Assembly (NCBI RefSeq): GCF_003600685.1
Contig: NZ_CP032084.1
Location: 5,642,001 to 5,706,000 of the forward strand
Source of the DNA: Achromobacter sp. B7
Lineage (GTDB): Bacteria; Pseudomonadota; Gammaproteobacteria; Burkholderiales; Burkholderiaceae_B
Length of the DNA: 64,000 nt
Direction of reading: 5' to 3'
A model generated the notes under the pieces. That model was not told the origin of the DNA. It searched no databases and saw only the letters and a program-made list of their open reading frames with translations. Positions 7,769 through 16,376 of the stretch are shown piece by piece; the stretch's first letter is position 1, and the number at the start of each line of letters is the position of its first letter. The translations under genes and the position numbers were made by a program.

Positions 7769-9004
7769 ATGAAATTGGCTTTCACTACCGGCCTGCTGTG
7801 CCTGGCCGGCATCGCCGCATCGGCGCACGCCGCACCCGTCAAGGTCGGCCTGATCGAGACGCTGTCCGGCCCGCAGGCCTCGACCGGCCTGATGTTCCGC
7901 GCCGCGGTCAAATATGAGCTGGACCGCATCAACGCCGCCGGCGGCTGGAACGGCCAGCCGCTGGAATTGGTCGAGTTCGATAACCAGGGCGGCCCCGTGG
8001 GCGCGTCCGACCGTTTCCGCGCCGCCGCCGCCGAAGGCGTGCAGGTGTTGGTGCAGGGCTCGTCGTCCGCCATTTCGGGCCAGCTGACCGAAGACGTGCG
8101 CAAGCACAACCTGCGCAACCCGGGCAAGGAAGTCGTCTTTCTGAACATGGGCGGCGAAGCGCTGGAATTGACCGGCCAGAAGTGCCACTTCTATCACTTC
8201 CGCTTCACCACCAACGCCGATTTGCGCGTGAAGTCGCTGGCGTCGGTGATGTCGGCCGACGGCACGCTGGGCAAGCGCGTGTACGCCATCAACCAGAACT
8301 ATTCCTGGGGCCAGGACATGGAAGGCGCCACCGAGCGCTTTGCCAAGCAGTACGGCTATGAAGTGGTGGGCAAGACGCTGCACGAAGTCAACAAGATCCA
8401 GGACTTCGCGCCCTACGTGGCGCGCATCCGTTCGGCCACGCCCGACACCGTCATCACCGGCAACTGGTCCAACGACCTGCTGTTGCTGATGAAGGCCACG
8501 CAATCCGCCGGCCTGAAAGTGCGCTTTGCCACCGTGTTCCTGGACCAGGTGGGTAACCTGGCCAACGCCGGCGACGTGGCCCTGGGCCACTACATCGCGC
8601 ACCCGTACAACATCGAAGCCGCCGGCGACGAAGGCGCCAAGTTCGCCGAGGACTACAAGTCCAAGACAGGCCACTACCCCAGCTACACCGAACCGCAGAC
8701 CGTCATCGGCGTGCGCTTCCTGGGTGAAGCGCTAAAGCAGGTCAAGCCCAAGGACGGCAAGCTGTCCGTGCCGGACCTGGCGCTGGCGCTGGAAAAGGTC
8801 ACCTACACGTCTGCGCTGGGCACCTACACGATGCGCGCCGAAGACCACCAGGTGCAGCTGCCGATGGTGGTGTCCAAGGTCAGCAAGAACGCCAAGTACA
8901 AGGCCGACGGCACCGACATGGGCTTTGAGCCGGTGAAGGTGCTGGCGGCGGCGGACGTGTCCGCCCCGGTGCAGGCCACCTGCAAGATGCAGCGTCCGCA
9001 ATAA
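7769..9004 (+). CDS. Branched-chain amino acid (HAAT)-type ABC transporter, periplasmic binding protein
   Basis: 411-residue LivK-like receptor with a Sec signal peptide (hydrophobic core around residues 5-18, cleavage probably after AHA at about 22). The mature protein begins APVKVGLIETLSGP, a typical family opening. It delivers the substrate to the permeases encoded downstream. A GGAG site precedes the ATG by 8 bp. This is the first gene of a likely operon reaching to 19102. HAAT receptors bind amino acids, amides, or aromatic and hydroxy acids, so the ligand cannot be fixed. The linked dehydrogenase complex points to an organic acid or acyloin (inference). Confidence 0.9.
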   Translation: MKLAFTTGLLCLAGIAASAHAAPVKVGLIETLSGPQASTGLMFRAAVKYELDRINAAGGWNGQPLELVEFDNQGGPVGASDRFRAAAAEGVQVLVQGSSSAISGQLTEDVRKHNLRNPGKEVVFLNMGGEALELTGQKCHFYHFRFTTNADLRVKSLASVMSADGTLGKRVYAINQNYSWGQDMEGATERFAKQYGYEVVGKTLHEVNKIQDFAPYVARIRSATPDTVITGNWSNDLLLLMKATQSAGLKVRFATVFLDQVGNLANAGDVALGHYIAHPYNIEAAGDEGAKFAEDYKSKTGHYPSYTEPQTVIGVRFLGEALKQVKPKDGKLSVPDLALALEKVTYTSALGTYTMRAEDHQVQLPMVVSKVSKNAKYKADGTDMGFEPVKVLAAADVSAPVQATCKMQRPQ

Positions 9005-9013
9005 GACGCCAAG

Positions 9014-9045
9014 CAAGGCGGCGCGCAACCTGCGCGCCCGCCTTG
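9014..9045 (+). other. Strong stem-loop between binding-protein and permease genes
   Basis: CAAGGCGGCGCGCA (9014-9027) pairs with TGCGCGCCCGCCTTG (9031-9045) over a 3-nt loop, with a single bulge. No T-run follows. Such hairpins after binding-protein genes usually protect the upstream mRNA and lower permease expression. Confidence 0.6.
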
Positions 9046-9151
9046 TTCGTCGCCTGACAAAAAAGCGCACGCCGGCGCGGGCCGGAAAAACAAGGTGCGT
9101 AATGGATCGCGCAAGCCACGGGCTTGAGCGCGAAAGATTTATGGAGCGGAC

Positions 9152-10093
9152 ATGGAATACTTTACCGTCTCGCTGTTGAACGGCGTGATTTACGGCCTGC
9201 TGCTATTCATGGTGTCGGCGGGCCTGACACTGATTTTTGGAATGATGGGCGTGTTGAATTTTGCACACGCCTCGTTCTACATGATTGGCGCATACGCCGC
9301 CTACACGCTGACGCCCGTCACGGGTTTCTGGACGGCGTTGGTGCTGGCCACGATCATCTCGGGCGTGCTGGGCATGGGCGTCGAACGCTTTTTCCTGCGC
9401 CGCGTGCACAAGTTCGGCCACGCGCAGGAACTGCTGGTGACTTTTGGCCTGGCGTTCATCGTGGCCGAGCTCATCAAGCTGTTCTACGGCGACTTTCCGG
9501 TTGATTACCGCGTGCCGGCCTTCCTGAACTTCGCGGCCTTTCGCGTGTTCGATGCGGACTACCCCTTCTATCGCCTGCTGATGGGCGGCGTGTCGCTGGC
9601 GATGTTTGCCGTCATCTACCTGCTGCTGTCGCGCACTCGCGTGGGCATTGTGGTGCGCTCGGCCATCTATCGGCCGCGCATGGCCGAAGCGCTGGGCCAC
9701 AACGTGCCGCTGGTTTTCATGAGCGTGTTCGGCGTGGGCGCGGCGATGGCCGGGCTGGCGGGCGCGGTGGCCGGCGCGTTCTACACCACCAACCCGAACA
9801 TGGCGCTTGAGCTGGGCGTGCTGGTGTTCGTGGTGGTCGTCGTAGGCGGCCTGGGGTCGCTGGAAGGCGCCATGATCGCCTCGCTGCTGATCGGCCTGAT
9901 CAGTTCGTTCTCGGTGGGTATCGACGCCAGCCTGGCGTCCCTGTTCGGCCTGTTCGGCGCGGGCGAATGGGCCGAAAGCGTAGGCGGCTTGATGACCGTG
10001 AAGATTTCCAGCCTGGCCGCCACCCTGCCCTTCCTGCTGATGCTGGTGGTGCTGCTGGTCAAGCCGTCGGGCCTGAAAGGAGAACAGGCATGA
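9152..10093 (+). CDS. HAAT-type ABC transporter permease (LivH-like)
   Basis: 313-residue polytopic membrane protein with the LivH pattern: an N-terminal segment GVIYGLLLFMVSAGLTLIFG, the GMMGVLNFAHASFYMIGAY motif characteristic of the family, and about eight hydrophobic segments. It forms the channel with the second permease. The stop overlaps the next start (ATGA). It is separated from the binding-protein gene by 147 bp containing a strong hairpin. Confidence 0.92.
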   Translation: MEYFTVSLLNGVIYGLLLFMVSAGLTLIFGMMGVLNFAHASFYMIGAYAAYTLTPVTGFWTALVLATIISGVLGMGVERFFLRRVHKFGHAQELLVTFGLAFIVAELIKLFYGDFPVDYRVPAFLNFAAFRVFDADYPFYRLLMGGVSLAMFAVIYLLLSRTRVGIVVRSAIYRPRMAEALGHNVPLVFMSVFGVGAAMAGLAGAVAGAFYTTNPNMALELGVLVFVVVVVGGLGSLEGAMIASLLIGLISSFSVGIDASLASLFGLFGAGEWAESVGGLMTVKISSLAATLPFLLMLVVLLVKPSGLKGEQA

Positions 10094-11358
10094 GCCAGAC
10101 CCGTATTGCATCCGGCGCGCTGCTGCTGATCGTTTGCGTGGCGGCGTTGTGCGCCTTGCCGTGGCTGCTGCCGCCCGGCCAGTTGGTGGCGGCGGTGCAG
10201 ATGTTGATCGCCGCGCTGTTCGCCTGCGCCTTCAACCTGCTGGCTGGCCAGGGCGGCATGCTGTCCTTCGGCCACGCCGCGTACTTTGGCGTGGGCACCT
10301 TTGCCACCATTCACGCCATGAACGCGCTGGGCGGCGCGGGCTTGTTGCCCACGCCATTGATGCCGCTGGTGGGCGGCGTGGCCGGCCTGCTGTTCGGCCT
10401 GGTCGCGGGCTGGTTCGCCACCATGCGTTCCGGCGTCTACTTTTCCATGATCACGTTGGCGCTGGCTGAACTGCTGCACGCGCTGGCGCCGCATTTGAAA
10501 GGCGTGTTCGGTGGCGAAGCGGGCGTGTCCGCCATGCGCATGCCGGCCTGGGGTTTTACCTTCGGGTCCGACATCGAGGTCTATTTCCTGGTGCTGGCCT
10601 GGGTGCTGATATCGCTGGCCGCGCTGTATGGCCTGACCCGCACGCCCTTGGGCCGGCTGACGCTGGGCCTGCGCGAAAACGCCAACCGGCTGCGCTATCT
10701 GGGCTATCGCCCGCATGCGCTCAAGACGATGGTGTTTGCGTTGTCGGCCATGTTCGCCGGCATCGCGGGCGGCTTGCAGGCGTTGAACATCGAAGCGGGT
10801 AACTACGTGCTGTTCGAGGTCAAGCTGTCGACCGACGCGGTGCTGTTCGCCTACATCGGCGGCGTCAACGCGTTCCTGGGTCCGGTGCTGGGCGCGGCGA
10901 CACTGACATTCCTGTCGCAGACGCTGGCCGACATTACCCGTTCCTGGTTGCTGTACCAGGGCATTCTGTTCGTGCTGGTGATGCTGTTCGTGCCGGACGG
11001 CCTGGTGGGCCTGGTGCAGCGCGCCGCCAAGTCGCTGCGCGAACGGGGCCTGGCCAACTGGCTGCCGCGCGCCGTCGTGTCCGTGGCTGCCGGCCTGCTG
11101 CTGACCGCCGCCACCGTCTTCCTGGTAGAGCTGCTGCAACGCATGTTCGCGCGCGACTACCGCGCGCTTCTGGCCATGAACCCGGATGCGGGCTGGCCCC
11201 CCATTGCGCTGTTCGGTCACGACTGGGCGCCGCTGGCGTTGTCTACCTGGCTGGTGCCCTTGGCCTTGTTCGCCACGGGCCTCTTGGCGTGTCGCTGGGC
11301 GCTGGCCCTGTGGCGCGACGACGGCGATGCCGCCCCCGTGCTGGAGCCCGCAAAATGA
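10090..11358 (+). CDS. HAAT-type ABC transporter permease (LivM-like)
   Basis: 422-residue second permease. The ATG at 10090 overlaps the previous stop and has AGGAG in front; an upstream open frame is ignored. The family signature LLAGQGGMLSFGHAAYFGVG is near residue 50. It is longer than usual LivM (about 320-360) because of a C-terminal extension (from about residue 320) that carries two additional hydrophobic segments after the normal end. The following ATPase start overlaps by 4 bp. Confidence 0.92.
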   Translation: MSQTRIASGALLLIVCVAALCALPWLLPPGQLVAAVQMLIAALFACAFNLLAGQGGMLSFGHAAYFGVGTFATIHAMNALGGAGLLPTPLMPLVGGVAGLLFGLVAGWFATMRSGVYFSMITLALAELLHALAPHLKGVFGGEAGVSAMRMPAWGFTFGSDIEVYFLVLAWVLISLAALYGLTRTPLGRLTLGLRENANRLRYLGYRPHALKTMVFALSAMFAGIAGGLQALNIEAGNYVLFEVKLSTDAVLFAYIGGVNAFLGPVLGAATLTFLSQTLADITRSWLLYQGILFVLVMLFVPDGLVGLVQRAAKSLRERGLANWLPRAVVSVAAGLLLTAATVFLVELLQRMFARDYRALLAMNPDAGWPPIALFGHDWAPLALSTWLVPLALFATGLLACRWALALWRDDGDAAPVLEPAK

Positions 11359-12107
11359 GCCATTCCATCCTGACCCTGACCGACGTGCGCAAGTCCTTTG
11401 GCCAAGCGCAGATCATTCGCGGCGTGAACCTGGCCATTGAAGCCGGCGAGCGCCATGCGGTCATCGGCCCCAACGGCGCGGGCAAGTCGACCCTGTTTCA
11501 CCTGATGTCGGGTTCGTTCGCGCCCACCTCGGGTGACATCAACCTGCGTTCGCGCGCCATCGGCGGCTTGTCCCCCGAAGCCATCAACCGCCTGGGCCTG
11601 GCCCGCTCGTTCCAGATCACCAACGTGTTTCCGCGCCTGTCCGTGCGCGAAAACCTGCGCCTGGCGGTGTTGCGCATGCATGGGCTGGTCTACAACTTCT
11701 GGCGTCCCATTGCGCGGCACCGCGCTGTCAATGAAGACGTGGACCGCCTGCTGGAAAAAGTGCGGCTGACGGCCAAGCAGCAAACGGCCGCGGGCGACCT
11801 GAACTATTCCGAGCAGCGCTCGCTGGAAATCGGCATGACGCTGGCTTCGCGCCCGAAGGTCATTCTGCTGGACGAGCCCATGGCCGGCATGTCGCAACAC
11901 GAAGTCGATTACACGGTGGAGCTGATCAAGGACGTCACGCGCGACTGCACCTTGCTGATCGTCGAGCACGACATGCAGGTGGTGTTCTCGCTGGCCGATC
12001 GCATCAGCGTGCTGGTGTACGGCGAAATTCTTGCCACCGGTACGCCCGCCGACATCCGTGGCGACGCCCGTGTGCGCGAAGCGTATCTGGGAGAGGAAAC
12101 GGTATGA
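11355..12107 (+). CDS. HAAT-type ABC transporter ATPase (LivG-like)
   Basis: 250-residue ATPase: Walker A GPNGAGKST near residue 38, a Q-loop followed by the FPRLSVRENL segment typical of LivG, a degenerate signature (LNYSEQRSLEIG instead of LSGGQ, usual for this subfamily) and Walker B VILLDEPMAGMS. The ATG at 11355 overlaps the permease stop. It works with the LivF-like partner as a heterodimer powering import. Confidence 0.92.
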   Translation: MSHSILTLTDVRKSFGQAQIIRGVNLAIEAGERHAVIGPNGAGKSTLFHLMSGSFAPTSGDINLRSRAIGGLSPEAINRLGLARSFQITNVFPRLSVRENLRLAVLRMHGLVYNFWRPIARHRAVNEDVDRLLEKVRLTAKQQTAAGDLNYSEQRSLEIGMTLASRPKVILLDEPMAGMSQHEVDYTVELIKDVTRDCTLLIVEHDMQVVFSLADRISVLVYGEILATGTPADIRGDARVREAYLGEETV

Positions 12108-12835
12108 CGACGCAAGCCTCACTACAAACGCCCCTGCTCAGCCTGCACGGCGTGCATGCCCATTACGGCAAGAGCCACATCCTGCACGGCATCGATCTAT
12201 CCATCGGGCACGGCGAAGTCGTCAGCCTGCTGGGGCGCAACGGCGCCGGCCGCTCCACCACCATGAAAAGCATCATGGGCCTGGTGGACGTAACCGGCGG
12301 GCACATCGCCATTGAAGGGCGCGACATTACCAACAAACGTCCCTTTGAAATCGCGCGCGCCGGCGTGGGCTTCGTGCCCGAGGAACGCGAGGTCTTCGCC
12401 AACCTGACCGTGGACGAAAACCTGCGCATGGGCGAACAGCCCAAGCGCGACGACGCGCCCCATTGGACAGTGGCGCAGATGTTCGACTACTTCCCGCGCC
12501 TGAAGGAACGCAGCAACACAAAGGCCGGCAACCTGTCGGGCGGTGAACAGCAGATGCTGACGATGTGCCGTTCGCTGCTGGGCAACCCCAAGGTCATGCT
12601 GATCGACGAACCCACCGAAGGGCTGGCGCCGAAGATCGTGGAAGTGATCGCCGACGTCATCCGCGATATCCACAAGCGCGGCGTGTCGGTGGTGCTGGTG
12701 GAGCAGAAGCTGACGATCGCGCTGAAGGTATCGACGCGCGTCAGCGTCATGGGCCACGGCCGCATCGTGTTCGAAGGACCGCCCGCGCAGCTGCATGAGC
12801 GCCAGGACGTGGTCCAGGAATGGCTGGCGGTCTGA
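12104..12835 (+). CDS. HAAT-type ABC transporter ATPase (LivF-like)
   Basis: 243-residue second ATPase. The Walker A motif reads GRNGAGRST, with Arg where most members have Lys (residue about 47). The signature NLSGGEQQML and Walker B VMLIDEPTEGLAP are intact. Arg at this position could lower or alter ATP hydrolysis at that site, a point worth checking. It overlaps the LivG-like gene by 4 bp. Confidence 0.92.
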   Translation: MTTQASLQTPLLSLHGVHAHYGKSHILHGIDLSIGHGEVVSLLGRNGAGRSTTMKSIMGLVDVTGGHIAIEGRDITNKRPFEIARAGVGFVPEEREVFANLTVDENLRMGEQPKRDDAPHWTVAQMFDYFPRLKERSNTKAGNLSGGEQQMLTMCRSLLGNPKVMLIDEPTEGLAPKIVEVIADVIRDIHKRGVSVVLVEQKLTIALKVSTRVSVMGHGRIVFEGPPAQLHERQDVVQEWLAV

Positions 12836-12871
12836 CCCCGCCGCAACGCACAACCTTTACAGGCATCTACC

Positions 12872-13660
12872 TTGGACCACACCACAGAAGTCATCCATAG
12901 CGACCTGCGCGGCCAACGCGTCGTCATCACCGGCGGCGCCAAGGGCATTGGCCTGGCCACCGCCCACGCGTTCGTGCGCCAGGGCGCGCGCGTGGCCTTG
13001 CTGGACATGGACGCCGCCGCGCTGGCGGCCGCCGTGGCCGAACTGACCTCGGCCGGCGGCCAGGCCATGGCCGTGCAGGCGTCCGTCACCGACGCCGACG
13101 CCGTCGAGCGCGCGTTTGCGCAGGTCGAACAGGCCTGGGGCGGCGTTGACGTGCTGGTCAACAACGCCGGCATCTCGGCCAACAAGCCCACGCTGGAAGT
13201 CACCGTGGACGAATGGCGCCGCGCCGTGGACATCAACCTGACCGGCGTGTTCCTGTGCGCGCAGGCCGCCGGCCGCCGCATGGTGCCGGCGGGCGCGGGC
13301 AGCATCATCAACCTGGCATCGATGTACGGCGTGGTGGCGGCGCCCGACCGCGCAGCGTATTGCGCCACGAAGGGCGCGGTGGTGCTGCTGACCGAAACGC
13401 TGGCCGTGGAATGGGGTCCGATGGGCGTACGCGTGAACGCGCTGGCCCCCGGCTACGTCGAGACCGATCTGGTGCGCGACCTGGCCGCGCGTGGCCGCCT
13501 GGACCCCGAACGCCTGAAGCAGCGCACCCCGCTGCGCCGCATGGCGCAGCCGGCCGAAATGGCCGACCTGGCGGTCTTTCTGGCTTCACGCCAGGCCGCC
13601 TATATCACCGGACACACCCTGGTGGCCGACGGCGGCTGGAGCCGCTACAGCTACCTCTAA
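12872..13660 (+). CDS. Short-chain dehydrogenase/reductase (SDR), 3-oxoacyl reductase-like
   Basis: 262 residues with all classical SDR motifs: TGGAKGIG near residue 22, NNAG at about 96, and YCATK as the catalytic Tyr-Lys pair. The only in-frame start in front of the Rossmann motif is a TTG at 12872, with an AGG about 10 bp before it; no ATG is available until past the cofactor motif. It lies between the transporter and the dehydrogenase complex. It probably oxidises a hydroxyl group so that the product can enter the TPP-dependent complex (inference). Confidence 0.87.
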   Translation: MDHTTEVIHSDLRGQRVVITGGAKGIGLATAHAFVRQGARVALLDMDAAALAAAVAELTSAGGQAMAVQASVTDADAVERAFAQVEQAWGGVDVLVNNAGISANKPTLEVTVDEWRRAVDINLTGVFLCAQAAGRRMVPAGAGSIINLASMYGVVAAPDRAAYCATKGAVVLLTETLAVEWGPMGVRVNALAPGYVETDLVRDLAARGRLDPERLKQRTPLRRMAQPAEMADLAVFLASRQAAYITGHTLVADGGWSRYSYL

Positions 13661-13697
13661 CCGCACCGACGCTTAAAAACATTCTGGAGATTCACTC

Positions 13698-15881
13698 ATG
13701 GCCACCTACCAATCGCTTGAGCCCCAAGCGCCCTGGCGGCAACTGACGGTCGAGGCGCGTGACTGGCAGCAGGCGGACCCCGCCCTGCTGGGCACGATGC
13801 TGACCCAGCTGCACTGGATCCGCGCCTTTGAAGAGGCCGTGCTGGACCTGGCCGCCGAAGGCCTGGTGCACGGCCCCGCGCATTCGTCCGTGGGCCAGGA
13901 AGGCGGCGCCGTCGGGTCGGTGCTGGCGCTGGGCGCGGGCGACCAGATCAACGGCTCGCATCGCGGCCACCATCAATTTCTGGCCAAGGCGCTGCAACAC
14001 GTGGCGCCGCTGGGCCTGGACCCGCGCAACCCGCTGACGCCCGCCATCGACGACGTGCTGCAAAAGACGCTGGCTGAAATCATGGGCCTGGCGCAAGGCT
14101 TCTGCCGGGGCCGTGGCGGCAGCATGCACCTGCGCTGGCTGGAAGCGGGCGCGCTGGGCACCAACGCCATCGTGGGTGGCGGCGTGCCGCTGGCGGCGGG
14201 CGCGGGCTGGGCACACAAGCACGCCGGCACCGACCGCGTGGCCGTGACCTACTTTGGTGACGGCGCGGTGAACATCGGCTCGGTCCTGGAAACGATGAAC
14301 CTGACGGCCGCATGGAAAACGCCGCTGTGCTTTTTCATCGAGAACAACCGCTACGCGGTGTCGACCACGGTGGAAGAATCCACCGCCGAACCGCGCCTGT
14401 CCGCACGCGGCCTGGCGTTCAATATTCCGTCGTGGAAAGTCGACGGCATGGACCCGCTGGCCGTGCACCTGGCCATGTCCGAAGCCGTGGCGCACATGCG
14501 CGCCGGCAATGGCCCGACGATTGTCGAAGTGGACGTGTACCGCTTCTTCCACCAGAACGGCCCCTTCCCCGGCAGCGCCTTCGGCTACCGCACCAAAGAC
14601 GAAGAATCCCAGTGGCGCCAACGTGATCCGCTGGACAAGATCGCTACCGAAATGATCGGCCGCAAACTGATCACGCAAGCCGAGGTGGATGCGCTGCGCC
14701 AGCGCTGCAAGGACGTCATGAAAGACGTGTGCGGCCGCCTGACCGAAGCCGCTGACGGCGGCAAGCGCCGCGTGCGCGCCGACCTGTGGCCGCGCCCCGA
14801 CTTCCGCGACGTGGGCCTGCGCAGCGACGGCGCCGAATTGGCCGGCCTGCGCTACCAGGACGCCGACGACCACACGGGCGCGAAAGTCGAACGCAAGTTT
14901 GTCGACGCAGTGGCAGACGTGCTGGACCGCCGCATGGAAACGGACGCCGGCGTGGTCGTGCTGGGCGAAGACGTGCACCGCTTGAAGGGCGGCACCAACG
15001 GCGCCACGCGCGGGCTGAAGGACAAGTACCCCGACCGCGTGCTGGGCACGCCCATCTCCGAGAACGCGTTCGCGGGCCTGGGCGGCGGCCTGGCGATGGA
15101 CGGGCGCTACAAACCCATCGTTGAATTCATGTACCCCGACTTCATGTGGGTGGCGGCTGACCAGATCTTCAACCAGATCGGCAAGGCCCGTCACATGTTT
15201 GGCGGCGACATCGACGTGCCGTTCGTGCTGCGCACCAAGGTTGCGATGGGCACGGGCTATGGCTCGCAACACTCGATGGACCCAGCCGGCATCTTTGCCA
15301 CGGCGCCGGGCTGGCGCATCGTGGCGCCGTCCACGCCGTATGACTACGTGGGCCTGATGAATACCGCGCTGGCCTCGAAGGACCCCGTGCTGGTGATCGA
15401 ACACGTGGACCTGTACGCCTCGACGGGCGAGGTGCCCGACGGCGACCTGGACTACGCCATTCCGTTCGGCAAGGCGCGCGTGCGCCGCACGGGCGGCAAG
15501 GTCACCATCCTGACGTACCTGTCGATGGTCAGCCGGGCGTTGAAGGCGGCCGAAGAGGCGGGCGTGGACGCCGAGGTCATCGACCTGCGCACGCTGGACC
15601 GCGCCAGCCTGGACTGGGACACCATCGGCGCCAGCATCCAGAAGACCAACAACGTGCTGATCGTGGAGCAAGGCGCGCGCGGTACGTCGTACGGCGCGAT
15701 GCTGTCCGATGAAATCCAGCGCCGCTATTTCGACTGGCTGGATCAGCCGATCAAGCGCGTGACGGGTGGCGAGGCGTCGCCCAGCATCTCGAAGGTGCTG
15801 GAACGCGCGGCGTTCGCGGACACCGAAGAAGTGCTGGCCGGGCTGGCCGACGTGCTGGCCGATCTGGGGGAACAGGCATGA
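13698..15881 (+). CDS. Fused alpha/beta E1 component of a TPP-dependent 2-oxo acid or acetoin dehydrogenase
   Basis: 727 residues joining both E1 subunits in one chain. The alpha half (about 1-370) has the thiamine diphosphate motif GDGAVN at 187-192 ending in NN at 216-217, and a catalytic-loop His region (GSHRGHHQFLA). The beta half (about 398-727) begins VERKFVDAVADVLDRRM and contains the GEDVHRLKGG segment. Most acetoin and branched-chain E1s are separate alpha and beta chains. It decarboxylates or cleaves a 2-oxo compound and passes the acyl group to the lipoyl E2 encoded two genes later. Substrate class (acetoin-like versus 2-oxo acid) is not settled by sequence. Confidence 0.92.
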   Translation: MATYQSLEPQAPWRQLTVEARDWQQADPALLGTMLTQLHWIRAFEEAVLDLAAEGLVHGPAHSSVGQEGGAVGSVLALGAGDQINGSHRGHHQFLAKALQHVAPLGLDPRNPLTPAIDDVLQKTLAEIMGLAQGFCRGRGGSMHLRWLEAGALGTNAIVGGGVPLAAGAGWAHKHAGTDRVAVTYFGDGAVNIGSVLETMNLTAAWKTPLCFFIENNRYAVSTTVEESTAEPRLSARGLAFNIPSWKVDGMDPLAVHLAMSEAVAHMRAGNGPTIVEVDVYRFFHQNGPFPGSAFGYRTKDEESQWRQRDPLDKIATEMIGRKLITQAEVDALRQRCKDVMKDVCGRLTEAADGGKRRVRADLWPRPDFRDVGLRSDGAELAGLRYQDADDHTGAKVERKFVDAVADVLDRRMETDAGVVVLGEDVHRLKGGTNGATRGLKDKYPDRVLGTPISENAFAGLGGGLAMDGRYKPIVEFMYPDFMWVAADQIFNQIGKARHMFGGDIDVPFVLRTKVAMGTGYGSQHSMDPAGIFATAPGWRIVAPSTPYDYVGLMNTALASKDPVLVIEHVDLYASTGEVPDGDLDYAIPFGKARVRRTGGKVTILTYLSMVSRALKAAEEAGVDAEVIDLRTLDRASLDWDTIGASIQKTNNVLIVEQGARGTSYGAMLSDEIQRRYFDWLDQPIKRVTGGEASPSISKVLERAAFADTEEVLAGLADVLADLGEQA

Positions 15882-16366
15882 CTGCGATGCACATGACCGT
15901 GCCGATGGAAGTCGGCATCTGCTGCCGGGATCTGGACGCGCTGCTGGCGTTCTACACCGACGTCGTCGGCCTGAAGCTGGTGAACCGCGTCAGCGTGCCC
16001 GCCGACAAGGCACGGGCAACGGGCCTTACCGCGCATGGCTACGACGTGGCGCGCTTGCAGACGCCGTACGGCGAACGCATCAAGCTGCTGCAACCGAGCG
16101 TGGCGCCGGAGACGGCCGTGCGCGGCGCGGCAATCCTGGATCGCCAGGGCGCCACCTACCTGACCTTCATCGTGCGCGACCTGGCAGGGGTGGTGCGCAA
16201 CCTGCAAGCCCGGGGCGTGGTCTTCGACAGCACGCCCGCGCCCATGGAAGTGCGCCCCGGCACGTGGCTGGCGTTCTTCCGCGACCCCGAAGGCAACGTG
16301 CTGGAACTGGTCGAATACGACGACCCCGCCGACTACCGGCCCGATCTGGCCGGCGCCGCCAACTAG
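15878..16366 (+). CDS. VOC-family (glyoxalase/bleomycin resistance fold) protein
   Basis: 162-residue single-domain vicinal-oxygen-chelate protein. The start overlaps the E1 stop (ATGA), so it is translationally coupled. The opening segment IGICCRDLDALLAFYTDVVGLK-like pattern and the closing FFRDPEGNVLELVEY motif are typical. Metal ligands are likely a Glu in the last motif and a residue in the N-terminal half. Its position between E1 and E2 is unusual and suggests that it processes the complex's substrate, for example as an isomerase, epimerase or lyase. Exact activity unknown. Confidence 0.85.
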   Translation: MTAMHMTVPMEVGICCRDLDALLAFYTDVVGLKLVNRVSVPADKARATGLTAHGYDVARLQTPYGERIKLLQPSVAPETAVRGAAILDRQGATYLTFIVRDLAGVVRNLQARGVVFDSTPAPMEVRPGTWLAFFRDPEGNVLELVEYDDPADYRPDLAGAAN

Positions 16367-16376
16367 GACGAACATC

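Noticed and set aside
13692..15671. 659-codon open frame on the minus strand
   Set aside because: Antisense shadow of the fused E1 gene; His/Gly/Val-rich composition typical of reverse-frame translation in GC-rich DNA.
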